A DNA stretch of 64,000 bases from Oreocharis arfaki. Lineage: Eukaryota; Chordata; Aves; Passeriformes; Paramythiidae. Below the pieces are notes generated by a model that was not told the DNA's origin, searched no databases, and saw only the letters and a list, made by a program, of their open reading frames with translations. Positions 38,207 to 50,756 of this stretch are shown here, in pieces. The position numbers and the translations under genes were made by a program. The stretch covers positions 124,001 to 188,000 of the forward strand of contig VZRR01010742.1 of assembly GCA_013398015.1 (NCBI GenBank), written 5' to 3'. The stretch's first letter is position 1. Each line of letters begins with the position of its first letter.

Positions 38207-38520
38207 CTTGGATCCGGGCAGCCCCGCCCGCGGAACAGCAACAGCCGCGCTGGTGCACCGGCGCTCCCGGCCCCGCCGCCGGCCGGATCGCCCGGCCCGC
38301 GCCTGCAGTTCCGCCCGCCTGTCAGGGCCGCGGCCCCGCCCCGCCGGGCCCTTCCCGGGTCCCTTTTGTCAGCTCGGGACCCGCAGCTCCTGCCCGGGAC
38401 CCCGGGACCCCCTCGCAGCTCCGGCGACTGAGGACTTGCAGGGCCGTGGGTCCTTGGCGGAGCCCTGGGGCCGTGGGCTTTGGGCAGGGGCCGCGCCCCC
38501 GCCGACACGCGTGGGCAGGG

Positions 38521-41500
38521 CTGAGGGCTGGCCTTTGCATCTTGTGGTTATTTATTTACTCCATTAGTAATCCGAAGGCTTCGGAGTTTACTGCAGGCTG
38601 GCTTGTGAAGTGCGATGAGCTGAGTTACAGGCTCAGGAGTTATCTTCCAGCACTTTGAGGGTGATGCTGTTTGCTCCCATGTCTGTCATTTTCTGGTATA
38701 TCAGTATTGCACAGTCTGCAGTAGGATATGGAATTTTCAGTATTTTAGAAGAATTTGGGGATTAAATATTTCTCTCAGGTATAGTAAACATACTCAGGTA
38801 CGTTTCTCAGGTAAAGTAAAGGTACATAGGACTGTAAACTCGTATGTAGAGTGCTATGTAGTACATTATCTATGTTAGCTGAAGCAGGAACGAAGTAACA
38901 CGCAGTGCACTGAGCTTTTTCCTGCAGATTTTTCAGTTACTGGTGATTCTAGTAACAGGAAAGTATAGAATATTTATCAGGACCAGGGCATGAATTACTT
39001 CCACGATAAGATCACTCAGGTTCAAGTATCTTTGTAGCATTTTGTGCAATCTGACAGGAAAAAACCAGGTTTGTAAATTTCTAAACAAAACCGTGTTTGT
39101 GGCAAGCTCCTGACCCTCCTGAGAATTTAAACAATGTCTGCTGTGCTCTGTATTACCACAGGTCATGTTGTTCTCCCTTGCAGGTGGACAAACGTCTGAT
39201 TTTAGTACAGCTTTACCATCTAGTCCTCTCCCACAATGGCTGACCTTTAATACACCAACTATAAACAAGGATCCAGCAGTTGTTTGGTTCCACAGAAAGT
39301 CTTTCTGACAAGAAGTGGAAACATCAAGTTCCAGTATAATAAAATTTTTTAAACTGTAAAGCTTTTGGGGCAGAACAATGTTTTACCTGTTTTGGTGTCA
39401 AACAGCTCTAGTATAAAGTAAAAATGCATTTCTCAGGGAAAAAGTAATCTAGACACAAAACTTCATCCTGGTAACTCACCCTTGAACCCCAGGACATAAG
39501 CATCGGTAGAAAACACCAACAAAATCAAATAGAATGTCTTAGAGCTCCATAAATTGTCCATGTCCTTCTAATGGTTTTGCTACAGGAGAGCCTAATCCAT
39601 AAAATTTGGGTTTTCACTAGTTCTGTAGTGTTTGCCCTTAAAGGCAGTACTTTGATGTAAAATGTCTCATTATTAACTAACAGTGTATATTAGAGAAAGA
39701 CAATAAGAGGAAATTAAAGTTTGAGAGCTATTTTTTAGGGCAACAATTTTCTAAGAACTCAACTGAAAGAGAAAGAAAATGACAAAAACTTTTTTTAAAA
39801 CCTGGTTTTAAATGGCATCTTAAACATCAGCACCAAACTGCTCCTTTCCGCAAGATTACTATAATGCAAAGGTATCTTTCAAATTTAAAAACCTATTGGC
39901 AAAGGAAGCTTTCTGCTGTGTGAGATGTCAGTTGTGAAAACTCCTTGGCTTCATCTTGCATTAAAAGTGAAACACAAGGAGCAGCACGAAAGAAAGGGAA
40001 GCAGTGGTTCGTGGTTGAGGATTGTTTTCCTCCTTCACCTGCTAATTCCAGTTCCACATTTCAGTGAATTTATTCTCCCTGCCCATCTCCACCGTTGTTG
40101 CATTGAAATAAAATATTTTGTATCAGGAATGATGCATGGGCTGTCACCGGCCTCCTCAGCCTTGAAGCACAGCACGGTGTGTGTACAGGCGGAGTCTCGG
40201 GGTACCCTGGGAAGTTGTAGCTACTCGGGCGTGTGCTTTTAGTGTTGTGTGGTGCAAATCTCCCCGGCCCTCCTTGCAGCTGTGCTGGGGAAATGTTCCT
40301 CGCTCAATCCCCGTCCCCGGTTCTTGCACAGAACCAGGCGCAAGTGGGATGATGCACACGATGCCCTTTTCGTGTTTTCTCTGTGAGTGGGACAGATTCC
40401 ATTTGTGTTTCAACAAGGGAAGAGAACATCATGTTTTATAGTTCAGTTATTCTGCTGAGGTTTTATAGGACAGGATATGATAATTTATTACCCTAAGTGC
40501 TGTTGTCTACTTAATATTTGTTAGTATTAAGGTAGATGAAGTAATAAAGACCCACATTTGCTTGTGACACCATGGCTGGGTCTCTCTGCTGCTCTGCTGT
40601 TGGCAGTTCTGTTAGACAAACTCTTTTTCTGGCCTCTCTTTTTACACAGTGGATTACTTATGTATTCCCTAAGCTTGTTTGGGCTGCAGTCACGCCTTTA
40701 AACTTCCTACAGAAAAAGTCTTCATTCGTCAGTCCCTTTGTTTTTCCCTTGTTAGCTGAAAATCCTCAGCAAAAGATCTCTTGCTGCTGTTCAGATGAGG
40801 GAGAAGTGCAGCCCGTGCTCCCAGTTCAGTGCATTTTCTGTCATTACTCCAGGCTGCATTAGAGTCCAGCGAGTCCTGCAAATCTGAGTGACTCATAGAG
40901 CTCGTATTTTATCTTAGCGGTTTTCCTCTTGGAACGATTGCCAGAAATTCCTGGTTTCATGAGCTGTTTTGCAAATGACACGCGCTTTCGTTGGTTTGTT
41001 TGCAGATGTTTTCCTTGAATTGCAATAGGAGGCAATTTCTGGGCTATTGATTAGTAATTGCATTGTTATCTATACCCTAAATTTCAGGATAATGGCTGTA
41101 ATTCTCAGACTGTTAATTTGAGCTTAGTTCTAGATAGGACAAATTGTCCTGGTGATAACCTCCTTAGTAACTCAATGAACTTTTATTTTGCATTTCAATT
41201 GTTTAAAGAAAAAGAAAAAAGGAGGGGGGAGATGCTAGAATTTTTGAAGTGCTGCTATTTTATTTGAAAAATCCTTTTATTTCTCAGGTGGCATTACTTG
41301 TGCATTTTCCTTATTTGTATAAATATGGTATAAACTGCTCAAATTGAGTAGTTACCTTCCCTGGCAGTTGTTCTGCACTTTGGAGGGCCAAGTGGATCAG
41401 CAGCCTTTCCTAGGAATTCCAGCCTTCACTGTGCTCTTTCTGCACTAATGCTGCAGCCACAGGTACCTTATTGCATAGTCACGGTGACAGATATTTATTT

Positions 41501-43577
41501 TTATCTGTTCAAAATCTTTTCCTGCCTTCAGAGGAAAGTTTTCCCAGTTGCTACATGTTAACAATGCTACCGGGCAGCAGCGTTAATCTAAACAATGAAA
41601 ATTGATGGGATAGGATGGTGTGTAAAGGGACTCCTGGTTTTGCAGGATCATCACATGGAAGTGACAAGGTTTAGGAAGATTTTTCTGGTGCTACTGGCTT
41701 CCCCAGCAGTAGGTATGGGATTTTTTACTCTTTCCATGCTCTGTATAAAACAGACATAACACAGAACTACTTTTCATAGCATCTGAGTTTCTCAGCTGTT
41801 GCAGTACTGAAATTTGAGTTTAACTAGAAGTTTCTTTGTCATGAAATAATTGCAGTAATGATTCTGTAAAGGAATGGGTGACTTGCATTTTTCTTTTTTT
41901 TTCTCCCTATACAATTGGAAAAATCTTCCAGAAAATGTGAAGCATGAAACATTAAACACAACAGCACTTTCTGAAATAATGTAACTTAATAAAGAACAAG
42001 GAAAGTGTAAAAAAAAAGCAGTTAGTCGTCTATGTGTCCACTGACATTTTGGATATGAGTGTTACCAACAGTTATGGTCTGTCCAAGAGGTGCTAAAATA
42101 GTATTGAAAGGAACAGAGAAAAGTCATTAAATGACAGTTACAGTTTGATAGAAACTAAAGAATGAAAATAGTCAATTAGATTTATACAGTAAAGCTGCTC
42201 CCACAACAACGGTGTAAGAGGGTGAAATAGGTTGCAGGCAGACCTCCTTACATTGCTCAATAACATTAGAAGGATTAATCATTTATGGATTATCTCCTAG
42301 AAACAATGATCTGGTGCAGACAGGTAATCCAATCTCCTCTATCTTTCTAACCTGGTTTGCCATTTCACAGGAGATTGTTGAAGGGTGGCAAGTTTTTCTA
42401 GGAAGACATTACCTGCCAGCTTGAAACATGTAAATTGCTGGAATTTGCATCAAAATATGACAGCTCTTCTCTGATGAAGGTAGGTAGTGAAATTAGACAG
42501 GTAAAATGATTTTTTTTTAACCAGGGCACAGAGGTTCAGCTCAAAAATTATATTGCGTTCACCCTTAATTTTAATGTCAGTGATGGAGTAAAGAGAGAAG
42601 TTTGTCATCGACATAAATCAGAACTAGAGAGAAAAAGTTATTCCTGGGACTTTACACTTTGCATAATAGCCAGCAATGTGTTTTCCTGAGTAAATTTGTA
42701 GAAAACTTTAAATACAACTTATTTCTGAATACAAGCCTTTCCGTGGTGGCAGCCTCTGTAAGTTCATTAGTTGCAGGTGTGCAGCTGAACTTCTATTGAT
42801 TGATGTGCTTAATGTGATACATTGGGCTTTGAACAAACATCTTTAGCCACTTCTGGGATATTTTATCTGGCTGTAGCCTCAAGGCCTGCTGTTGGATATA
42901 TTAGACTGTGGTAATTTCATTGCTGAAAATGAGCTCCATTGCAAATACTCATTGGACAAAATATTGCAGTAGCAAAAGTGCACCATCAGTGATTTTCAAA
43001 TGCTTATTTCATTTTTCATGTAGTTGCTATTCTATTGCTATAATAGCATTATGAAAAAAATATTCAATTACTATTACAAGCAGAGTAGCCTGTTCCCCTA
43101 GGTCTCCTTACACAGTTTAAAAAAAAAGGTAATTAGATTAGCAAGGTCCTGCTCTGTACAGAATTGAGAAATACATCAGGAGTAATTGTGCATCATAGCA
43201 GTAACCCTGTGCCTTGAGAAAACTGCTTTAGTACAACCATGGTAGTTTTTAACTCAGCCAATTTTTAATTACTGAGTGATCTACCTTAGATATACTGTGG
43301 CAGTTTTATGGCATTATTGTGTACTTATATTTTTGTCTTCATAAAGCATGCCTTTTTTCCTGAGCCACTTTTGATGCCTCCATGTGTCTGGCCCTTTAAA
43401 TACTAGGACCATCACATAAATTTAAGAATGTAAGTTTCTATGCTGCTTTATGTCTGAAGCCTTGCTGTAAAATACCAAGTCAGAATTCCTTTAAAATATT
43501 TTAATATTTTTATTAATATTATTTTTATTTTCCAGTTTTTAATTTTTAATTTAGTATTTTATTTTTATATTTTATTT
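38521..43577. other. Upstream intergenic DNA, proximal part
   Basis: No ORF with recognisable homology is present. Just outside the CpG island is an inverted repeat, TCCGAAG-G-CTTCGGA (38571-38585). A moderately GC-rich patch lies at about 40130-40340. The last 100 bases become very AT-rich, leading to the gap. Confidence 0.7.
38571..38585. repeat. Inverted repeat, 7-bp arms, 1-nt centre
   Basis: TCCGAAG and CTTCGGA flank a single G. It is the only CpG-containing element just beyond the CpG island, about 365 bp upstream of the DCP1A start codon. Confidence 0.8.
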
Positions 43578-43620
43578 NNNNNNNNNNNNNNNNNAAAATA
43601 TTTTATTTAAAATATTTTAT
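43490..43620. repeat. AT-rich low-complexity block around the gap
   Basis: Repeated ATTTTATTT, AATATTTT and TTTTAATTT units on both sides of the run of N. Confidence 0.85.
43578..43594. other. Assembly gap (17 N)
   Basis: Seventeen N inside AT-rich simple sequence. The length may be an assembler estimate, so the true size of the AT repeat is unknown. Confidence 0.98.
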
Positions 43621-46600
43621 GTTCTTGCAAAATATGCACATATCCGAGCAATCATCTCTAAAATAGGTTAGATTAATTTTTTATGAGCAAATGTGTATTT
43701 TTCAGTGGGCTTTTCTTGATGTGGTACTGTACTAATAAGGAAGATGCAACACGATTCTGAGAGTAAATAGCTTCTAGAGCTTTTCAGACATGACTGGAAA
43801 CAAATAGAATGTAAAACAGCCTTCTGGTTTGGGCTGCTTTTGATGCTTCTTGGGCTTTCCAGTGTCAGAGGAATGGGAATCAGCAAACCTGCATTCATTT
43901 CAGAGGTTATTAAACCACTGCAGCTCTCTGTACCTTCGTTTTCCCAGCTGTAAAATGAGTGCAGTGTATTTACTCATCATCATAAATTTCATTGGAATAC
44001 TTTCTGAGGAGCAATATAAGCAGTAGGCATCCTGGTGGTATTTCACTCATCCAGGGAAGGGCTGGTGGGATGCTGAAGGATCACAGAACCTTGCTGCAAG
44101 GTGAGGGCAGCAGCTGCATTGGGCACTGTCACCAGGACAAAGGAGCAGGCTTGGAGCTCTGCTTTGGCTGGGTGGATGTCCTGAAGCCCCTCAGTGTGAG
44201 CCAACACCTTCTGTGGGTCTCATCTTCCTGCTGGAAGCAGGAACAAACACAGGTGTAGTGAGAGCCTGGAGCACAGCATCCTTTTAGCTATGCTGTGAGC
44301 ACATGGATCCCTTGCTCTTTGCTTTGGCAGCTTTCTCCAGGATGTATCTTGTCCATGAGTACTCAGTGACACAAACCACATTGATTGAACGTGTGTTGGG
44401 TGTGAAATTCTTCCTTTGTCAGTTGCAGCCAAGAATCTATAAAGTGTTCCTGCTTTGAAATTGAGTTCTGAGGTAGAACCACCCATTTTGGATGGCCTTC
44501 CTGCAAGGGGTGAGGAAGGCAGGCTAGGAGAGGTGGGGAGGGGTCACCATACTCGGTGAAAAAGGAGGCTCCGTTACATCATGACTAAGGAAATAAACTG
44601 GTTGAGATCCTAACCTCTTATTTGGCCCCTTTCCTCCAATGAAGTTCTGGCTGATGGAGAATTCCTTAGCTGCAGTCACTCAGAAAAGAGCCATAAAGTT
44701 GTGTGATGAAGATCCTCAGGGGAGCCCTGTGGATAAGATATGTGAGGAGTGGCACAGGAAGGGCATTTCAAGGGGAAGGCATTCACACACAGTGTTGTGG
44801 AAATTTGCAACCAAACTGGAACAGTTTAGCTAAGGCATGGCTGGAGCTCAGTCCTCAAGGGCTGTGGTGGAAGTACAATTGCAGCCTTTTGCTTTTGGGA
44901 CCTCATGTCTATTAACCTTGGTGTTAGAAAATAAGTGATCTGGTAGTAAAGAGTTATTAAAGAACAAAAGCAGCAGCATCTTATTTAATTAATTTCGAAT
45001 GGGTAGTGTGCAGTTATGTGTGTAAAGAGAAGTGGCAGTCAACTATTTCCTACTGAATTTTCTACGAAATTCTGTGCACAGATTAACTGAATTTTCATTT
45101 GGAAAATAAGTATAACTTGGGACATTAATCTACAAATTAGTTTTCTTGCTTTGGTGTGTTTTCAAAGGACAAAAGAAATAACTAGTAAGTTGTGTTGAAA
45201 CCATCTATTGCCTTCATACAAGAATTTTTTTCCCTGTGGTGCATCACAATAAAATTACTTTTGCATGTGGAATTAGTGCATGGAAATGCTGAATATAAAA
45301 AGCTTGTGTAGGGGTGCTGTATTTTGTCAGGTAAGGATTGGCAAGCTGATGAACAGCTCTCCAATAGATTGTAATAATCTCAAATAATTATTTCAAGACC
45401 TCTTGAGTACCAGTTTTCATGACAGACTCTAATAGGTTCTTTCAAGACTCTCATGGTCAGTACAACAAGTTCTCATTTTCAGAATTACTGCCTCATCTAA
45501 AGTCTGTTTGAACCATATGATTTTCAAAACAATTAAATGTAACAGACCTTGAGAGCTGCAGTGTAAACAATGCACATATGCCCAAACAGCTGAAGGACCA
45601 CATCTCCTCTTGCTTTTTCCTTCTCGTGTGACGCCTTCCAGAGCTGGCAGGTTGAGCTGGGCTCTGCAGTCCCGGAGTGACACAGTGCCTGCCTGCCTGC
45701 CCAGCTCCTCCTCTGCCCCTGAGTGCAATCTGTGGCTGCTGACAGCTGGCACAGGAATCAGGGATGGGGAAGTGAAGCTTGCCATGCTGGCCTTTCTCTG
45801 TCCCTGTGTGCACCTGATGTTGCTCAGACAGAGACGGGGCGTTGTGAGGAAGCTTGACACTTCCATGACAAAAAAGACCTGTCACCCAGGAGAATTGAGT
45901 TCCAGAGGTGATGAGCTGTCCTACAGGGCAGGACATGTTAGTTGCTGGCCAGAGTCCACCATTTACCCTAACAGAAAAGTGCTCAAAACCAGCTACCAAA
46001 AGATAGAACAAAACATTGCCTCTGTAAAATGTTTTCACTCTGAGATAAAACTGGTATCTTTTACTGGATTAAGAAAAATTCCCATCAGCTCTGTTTTCAC
46101 CATGGATTTGTTATGTGAATAATCAGGGGGTGGTTATGTCTAGGAGGTACAGAGCTGGGTACAGCGGGGGAGCTGGTGGTGCTCCTGCAGAGCATGGAAA
46201 GGGAGCTGAAGGAGAGGCTCTTCCTCCTGCCTTTGGTAGCAAGAGTGCCCACAGAGGAGTAGCAGGGGAGCTCAGGCTGAGGGAAGGTGTAGGAGGCAAA
46301 ACCAGGCATGTTTTTGTAATGTATTTGTGTGGGAAGGGGACTGTTTGACTGGTAATAATGTGAGCAAATGTTTTGGTAAGGTTCTCCCGTTATATTCTGT
46401 TTTGGTGTTTGGTTTTTTTTTTGGACTTGGTCTTAAATTCCAGCTCTAGTGGGGAGCTGGCCAAGTAAGCTGTGTATGCTAAGATTTAGCACTTCAGGGC
46501 CATTATGTGATTCCTGAGCTTCTGTGGCATGAGAGCCAGGCAGTGCTGCTGCCTTACAAACAGCTGTGGGGAATGCTTAAGTTAAAAGGGTTATTCTTGT

Positions 46601-47986
46601 CCCTTTAGAAAATCCCACTAGTATTGTGTAATATCAGGATTTTTACTTTTATCCAGCCTCAGATATTCCTTTTATAGGCTCTTGCCTGATTCATGGTGCT
46701 TCTTTAGTGGTCACACTTCTGTAAAGTGCTCTCTGTGGCTTGGTGGCACCAAGCCGACTGCTGAGAGGTTTGAAGGGTAGTAACTATTTGTTTGAGTTTA
46801 AACAATTAAAGACTCTCTAAGTGAAATCCACTGCAAGTGAAAGCTAGTGACTGAAACACTGACTTTACCAGGAAAGCATGACTGCCAGAATAGGGGCACT
46901 TTGTCAAAAACTCAGAGAAAGAAAAAAATGTATAACAGCGAAGGTAATTGTACAAGTATATTTAGTTACCATCATGTCAGCAGAACAGAGAGACTTATTA
47001 AACTTACTTCAATCCCCATCAGTTCTTTACAACCTTGAAAAAAATCAGAGAGGAACATAAATAAATTGTCTGTCTTCTCTCTCTTCGAGTTGATTTTTCA
47101 TTTGCATCTCTAGTTAGAATTTAATTATTAATGTTCGCAAAAACATATTCTGGTATATGGGCTATTTGCAAACTCTTCACTGAGATTATTGTTTAAGATT
47201 TCTCTTAATTGCAGTTTTAAGCAGCATTGTACTGGTTTTTGAAATGCTCCCAAAACCATCAAGTGTTCTCGAGAGGATGTGCTAATGAGGCATATAATGG
47301 GACATTAGTATGAATTTATTATTTTAATTTATACATTGGAAGGTTATTTTTGATACTTTTGTTACCCGTTTCTCATTATAAATAAGCTAACACTAGAAAA
47401 TGTTTACCTTGTAAAATTGTCAGAGGCAAATGTCTTACTTATCTGTATGTAGGCAAAGGGATACAGTAGCAGCAGGACTTCTGTTATAACCAGCAAAAAG
47501 GTAATAGAGGAAAAAGGCAACTGAAATGTAGATCTGTAACAAGATCTTCTGTTAGTTCAGGGATTTTCGAGGCTTCTATAGTCTCTTTGGGGCCCATTTT
47601 TTTCCTCACATTTCATCTGGAACTGCCTTTGTTTGCATTTCTACTGAGCTCATGCAAGAAAGGAACTTTGCAAATGTGCATAACTTAATTTTTCCAATGG
47701 GAAACTGTGCAGCTGCGTGTGTGGCTGCCATGGGCTTCACTCCTCTGTGTAATCCAGGGGAGCTGTTGCCAGCTTCAGTCTGGATCTGGCTGACTCTGAC
47801 TTCGGTAGTGGCTGGTAAGGACTGATGGCTGGGCTGACTCTTTCAGCAAGTCCACAGCCATGGTGGCTGTGGTCAGCCCAGGAATGCTCCCAGTGCTAAC
47901 ACTGGTGCTGTTTAGGGGAACATCTAAATTTGTTCACTGACTACTCAGTAGCTGAGGTGTGTGGCTGTTTGAAAATGCTCATTTGG

Positions 47987-48096
47987 TGACCTTTGGCTTG
48001 CATCCAGGACCTATTTCAGTCCTAACCTTTGGCTTGTATCTTGGTTTCTGTCTTGGGCTCTTGACCTTTGGTATTTAGCCTGACTGCTGGCCTTTG
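47987..48096. repeat. Degenerate tandem TGACCTTTGG-type motifs
   Basis: Motif starts at 47987 (TGACCTTTGGCTTG), 48023 (TAACCTTTGGCTTG), 48062 (TGACCTTTGG) and 48088 (TGGCCTTTG), with spacings of 36, 39 and 26 bp. This looks like a decayed short tandem repeat. Confidence 0.65.
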
Positions 48097-48590
48097 TGTG
48101 CCAGATCATCTGGTGTCCTAGGCTTGGATTCCAGTTTTGGATATTAGCTCTAACTGCTTCTTGCAGCTTGGCACTTAAATCTTACATTTGCTTTTGAAAT
48201 TTTCCCCTTAGGGCACCAATTGTGCTTCTTACATTTCTTTTTCAGCCTTTATGTAAAGCTCTTGTAATCAGAACAGCTCGATTCTAAACACATCCCTTCC
48301 CTCGTGGATCATTAAACTGAGGATGCAGAGCTGTTTGGACACTCTTCTAGGAATCCCTGATTCCTACTCACCATGGGGAGTCTCTTAGTTGCCTGTGTGC
48401 CCACACTTGTGTGATGTGCGGGTGGGTGGGTGCCTGCCAGCAGAGCCTCAGCCCCAGGTGGCCATGGCAAGTCTGCCTTATGGCTGGACATCCAAAAAGG
48501 CAAAAGGAGTGCAAGCCTGATAAATCCCAGTATCCTGTTTGTTACAAATCTGTTGCTGAGACACCAGCCTGGAAATTTGACCAAATGTGT

Positions 48591-48610
48591 AAGAATTAAA
48601 AACCCTCCAT
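48591..48610 (+). repeat. 20-bp direct repeat, copy 1
   Basis: Identical over 20 bp (AAGAATTAAAAACCCTCCAT) to 50737-50756. The flanks are unrelated. Confidence 0.85.
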
Positions 48611-50736
48611 AAATGAGTATTAAATCATCTAATCTCCTCCTAAAATGTGATATATGAAATGACAGCAAAATCATGTCTAATGAAAATAAACACAACCCCA
48701 AGGTATCATACCTTATGGTATTTTCAGTAAAAGCATCACAAGGTTCTGTTGCTTTTGGAGGTCAGATGGCAAGCTCCATGTTCACAGTTGTGACTACACG
48801 CTCATGTGGGTTTGTTTCCCTGGCTTTGCAGGGACTGTTCGCGTGAATAACCGCTCCTGCAGAGTGAATAAAGGCATTTGCAATCTGGCCCCAGCTGGAA
48901 ACTTATTTCTGAAGCCAGCTCACTGCCTTCATAAAGCACAGATTCTTTATTTTATCTTGTTTTGTGTTTAGTTCACATCGTTTGAAATCTTTAGGTTGAT
49001 TGCTATGCCATTCCAAATTGCTTCCCACTGAAAGAGACGTATATTTTATAGCTCTTAATTCTTTCCCAACATGTATTTGGAATAGAGATATTCTTCTTGT
49101 CTGGGAGGAGAAGGGTAATTGCTGCCTGCCTGGATATCAGTTAATTAGCAGTCTCCTCACCAGTGGATGCCTGGCCAAATTCACTCTTTTGCTGAGTAAT
49201 TTATTAAATAACTACAAGACTATTCAGGCAGCCTCAACAGTATTTTATAACAAAGCACTAATTTGGTAAATTTGATGGCAAAAGAGATGTAAGGAACTAC
49301 AGGGCATATATTCTCAATTGCTTACCAACCTTTCTCTCACACCTTTCTCACAGAGCTCAGTGAATTAGATCCAGTCATTCCTCAAGTGAAGATGTGGCAT
49401 AATTTCAGAGGAGTTATTGACTACCCTTTTCTTCCTCAATTAATGCAATCTTGGCCTGGTTTGGAATGCAGAATAACATTTCAAACAGGAATCCCTGTCA
49501 TAGCCTTAGCAAGGCTGCTTAGATAGGGAGAATCAGCTCCTCTAAGTGCTGACACTTGTGCAGTAGCTCAGGAAGTGTACGGAAGAAATGCAAGATAAAC
49601 CCTGTGCTCGGCTGCCCTGTCACATCTTGTGTGGTGCTGCTGTCCATTAACGTGCCACTGGCTCAGGGCCAGCGCTGGGCTCGGCCCAGATCACCCGGCA
49701 GCTGTCAGGTGGATAAGACAAGCTTGCTGGGGAATGTGCTGGGATAATCACAGGAAGGTGAAGTTGAATCTCATACATGTGCTGCACTGAGTGCTCTGAG
49801 CAAAGGAGGCTTTATTCTGCAGCTCGGAGACCAGATGGACTCTGTGACTGTTCTTTCGGATTCTGGGGGAGAATTCAGTTCTGGAATCAGCACCTCATTT
49901 GTCAGTTCAAGTCACACCATTGCACCCTCCTGCCCCCCCAGTCCACCCTAATTTTTGCTGTTGTTTTACAAACAGCAGATCTCCTAGTAGCAGGTATGTG
50001 TTAAGGCGGAGTTCTGAAATTTGCCAGCTCTTTATCCCTTTTGGATGAACCCCTGCTGGAATCCAAAAGCCCAATTTCTTTTCTTCTCTTTCCTGCAGGG
50101 TACAAGCAGCTGTTATTTTGAAAAGAGAGGCTTTGTACCATAGTCATTCTGAGCAATTTGAAAAAAAAGCACAGGCTTTTTGTTACTCTAATGTCTTATC
50201 AGATGATTTCTGTTTTGATATGTAAAACATACTACTGTATAAATTGTGAAAATGGAAGGTTGGTAGATTTGATGGCTGGGTCCAACTCTGTTTTGTTAGG
50301 ACCAGTTCTGGTAGCACATCTAAGACATCTTAGTACACAAAAGGTATGCACAGGTATTTCCTGGGTATTACTGATAGCCAGTTTTAATGCTGGGATCTGC
50401 TGTCTGGGGAGGAAGCACACTCCTGTTTTTGGGTACTCCTTTCCACTACATGCTTCCTTCAGAACTCAGCACTGTAAGAACTATGAAAACTTTACTCCAC
50501 GCAGCATCATAGTTCATCTGTTGCAGCTTTTGTTTGGGGTTTTTTTTTGTCGTTTTTTAAATTTTTTTCAGAGAAACCAGGTTGTAACTCCACATTTTAG
50601 TGTACTGAATAGTTTAATGGGCTGCAGATTTATTTGAAGAGACCCCAATTACAAGCAACTGTAATAAAACTGGGGACCTGGCTTGGTAACTCTAGTTTAA
50701 ATGTATATGACTGTATTTCTTGGTATGGTCATAGAA

Positions 50737-50756
50737 AAGAATTAAAAACCCTCCAT
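50737..50756 (+). repeat. 20-bp direct repeat, copy 2
   Basis: Second exact copy of the 48591-48610 sequence, 2.1 kb away in the same orientation. Confidence 0.85.

Larger units (their letters stand above)
37790..38520. promoter_or_regulatory. DCP1A: CpG-island promoter and 5' end of DCP1A
   Basis: CpG-dense GC-rich DNA surrounds exon 1 and drops sharply to AT-rich sequence on both sides. GC boxes are visible, for example CCCCGCCCC at 38334-38342. No TATA box is evident. This is the usual housekeeping-type promoter. The 5' UTR should lie just above 38206 but no start site can be placed. The start codon overlaps a CCAAGATGGAGGC segment resembling the YY1 consensus AAGATGGCGGC. Confidence 0.85.

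Noticed and set aside
37752..38567. Many frames of 90-170 codons across the CpG island
   Set aside because: GC-rich DNA has few stops. Only the frame of DCP1A exon 1 (38206-38072) matches a family and ends in a proper donor.
44640..44840. Possible internal CR1 fragment (AAAAGAGCCATAAAG...GATCCTCAGGGG)
   Set aside because: It only vaguely resembles the CR1 segment upstream of the 3' end and cannot be aligned with confidence by eye.
45429..46122. Overlapping 145-181 codon frames on both strands
   Set aside because: Several frames are open at once because the patch is GC-richer and poor in stop codons. No protein is recognisable in any of them.
50158..50637. 159-codon + strand frame
   Set aside because: No recognisable domain, no splice or promoter context, and low-complexity runs inside; treated as chance.
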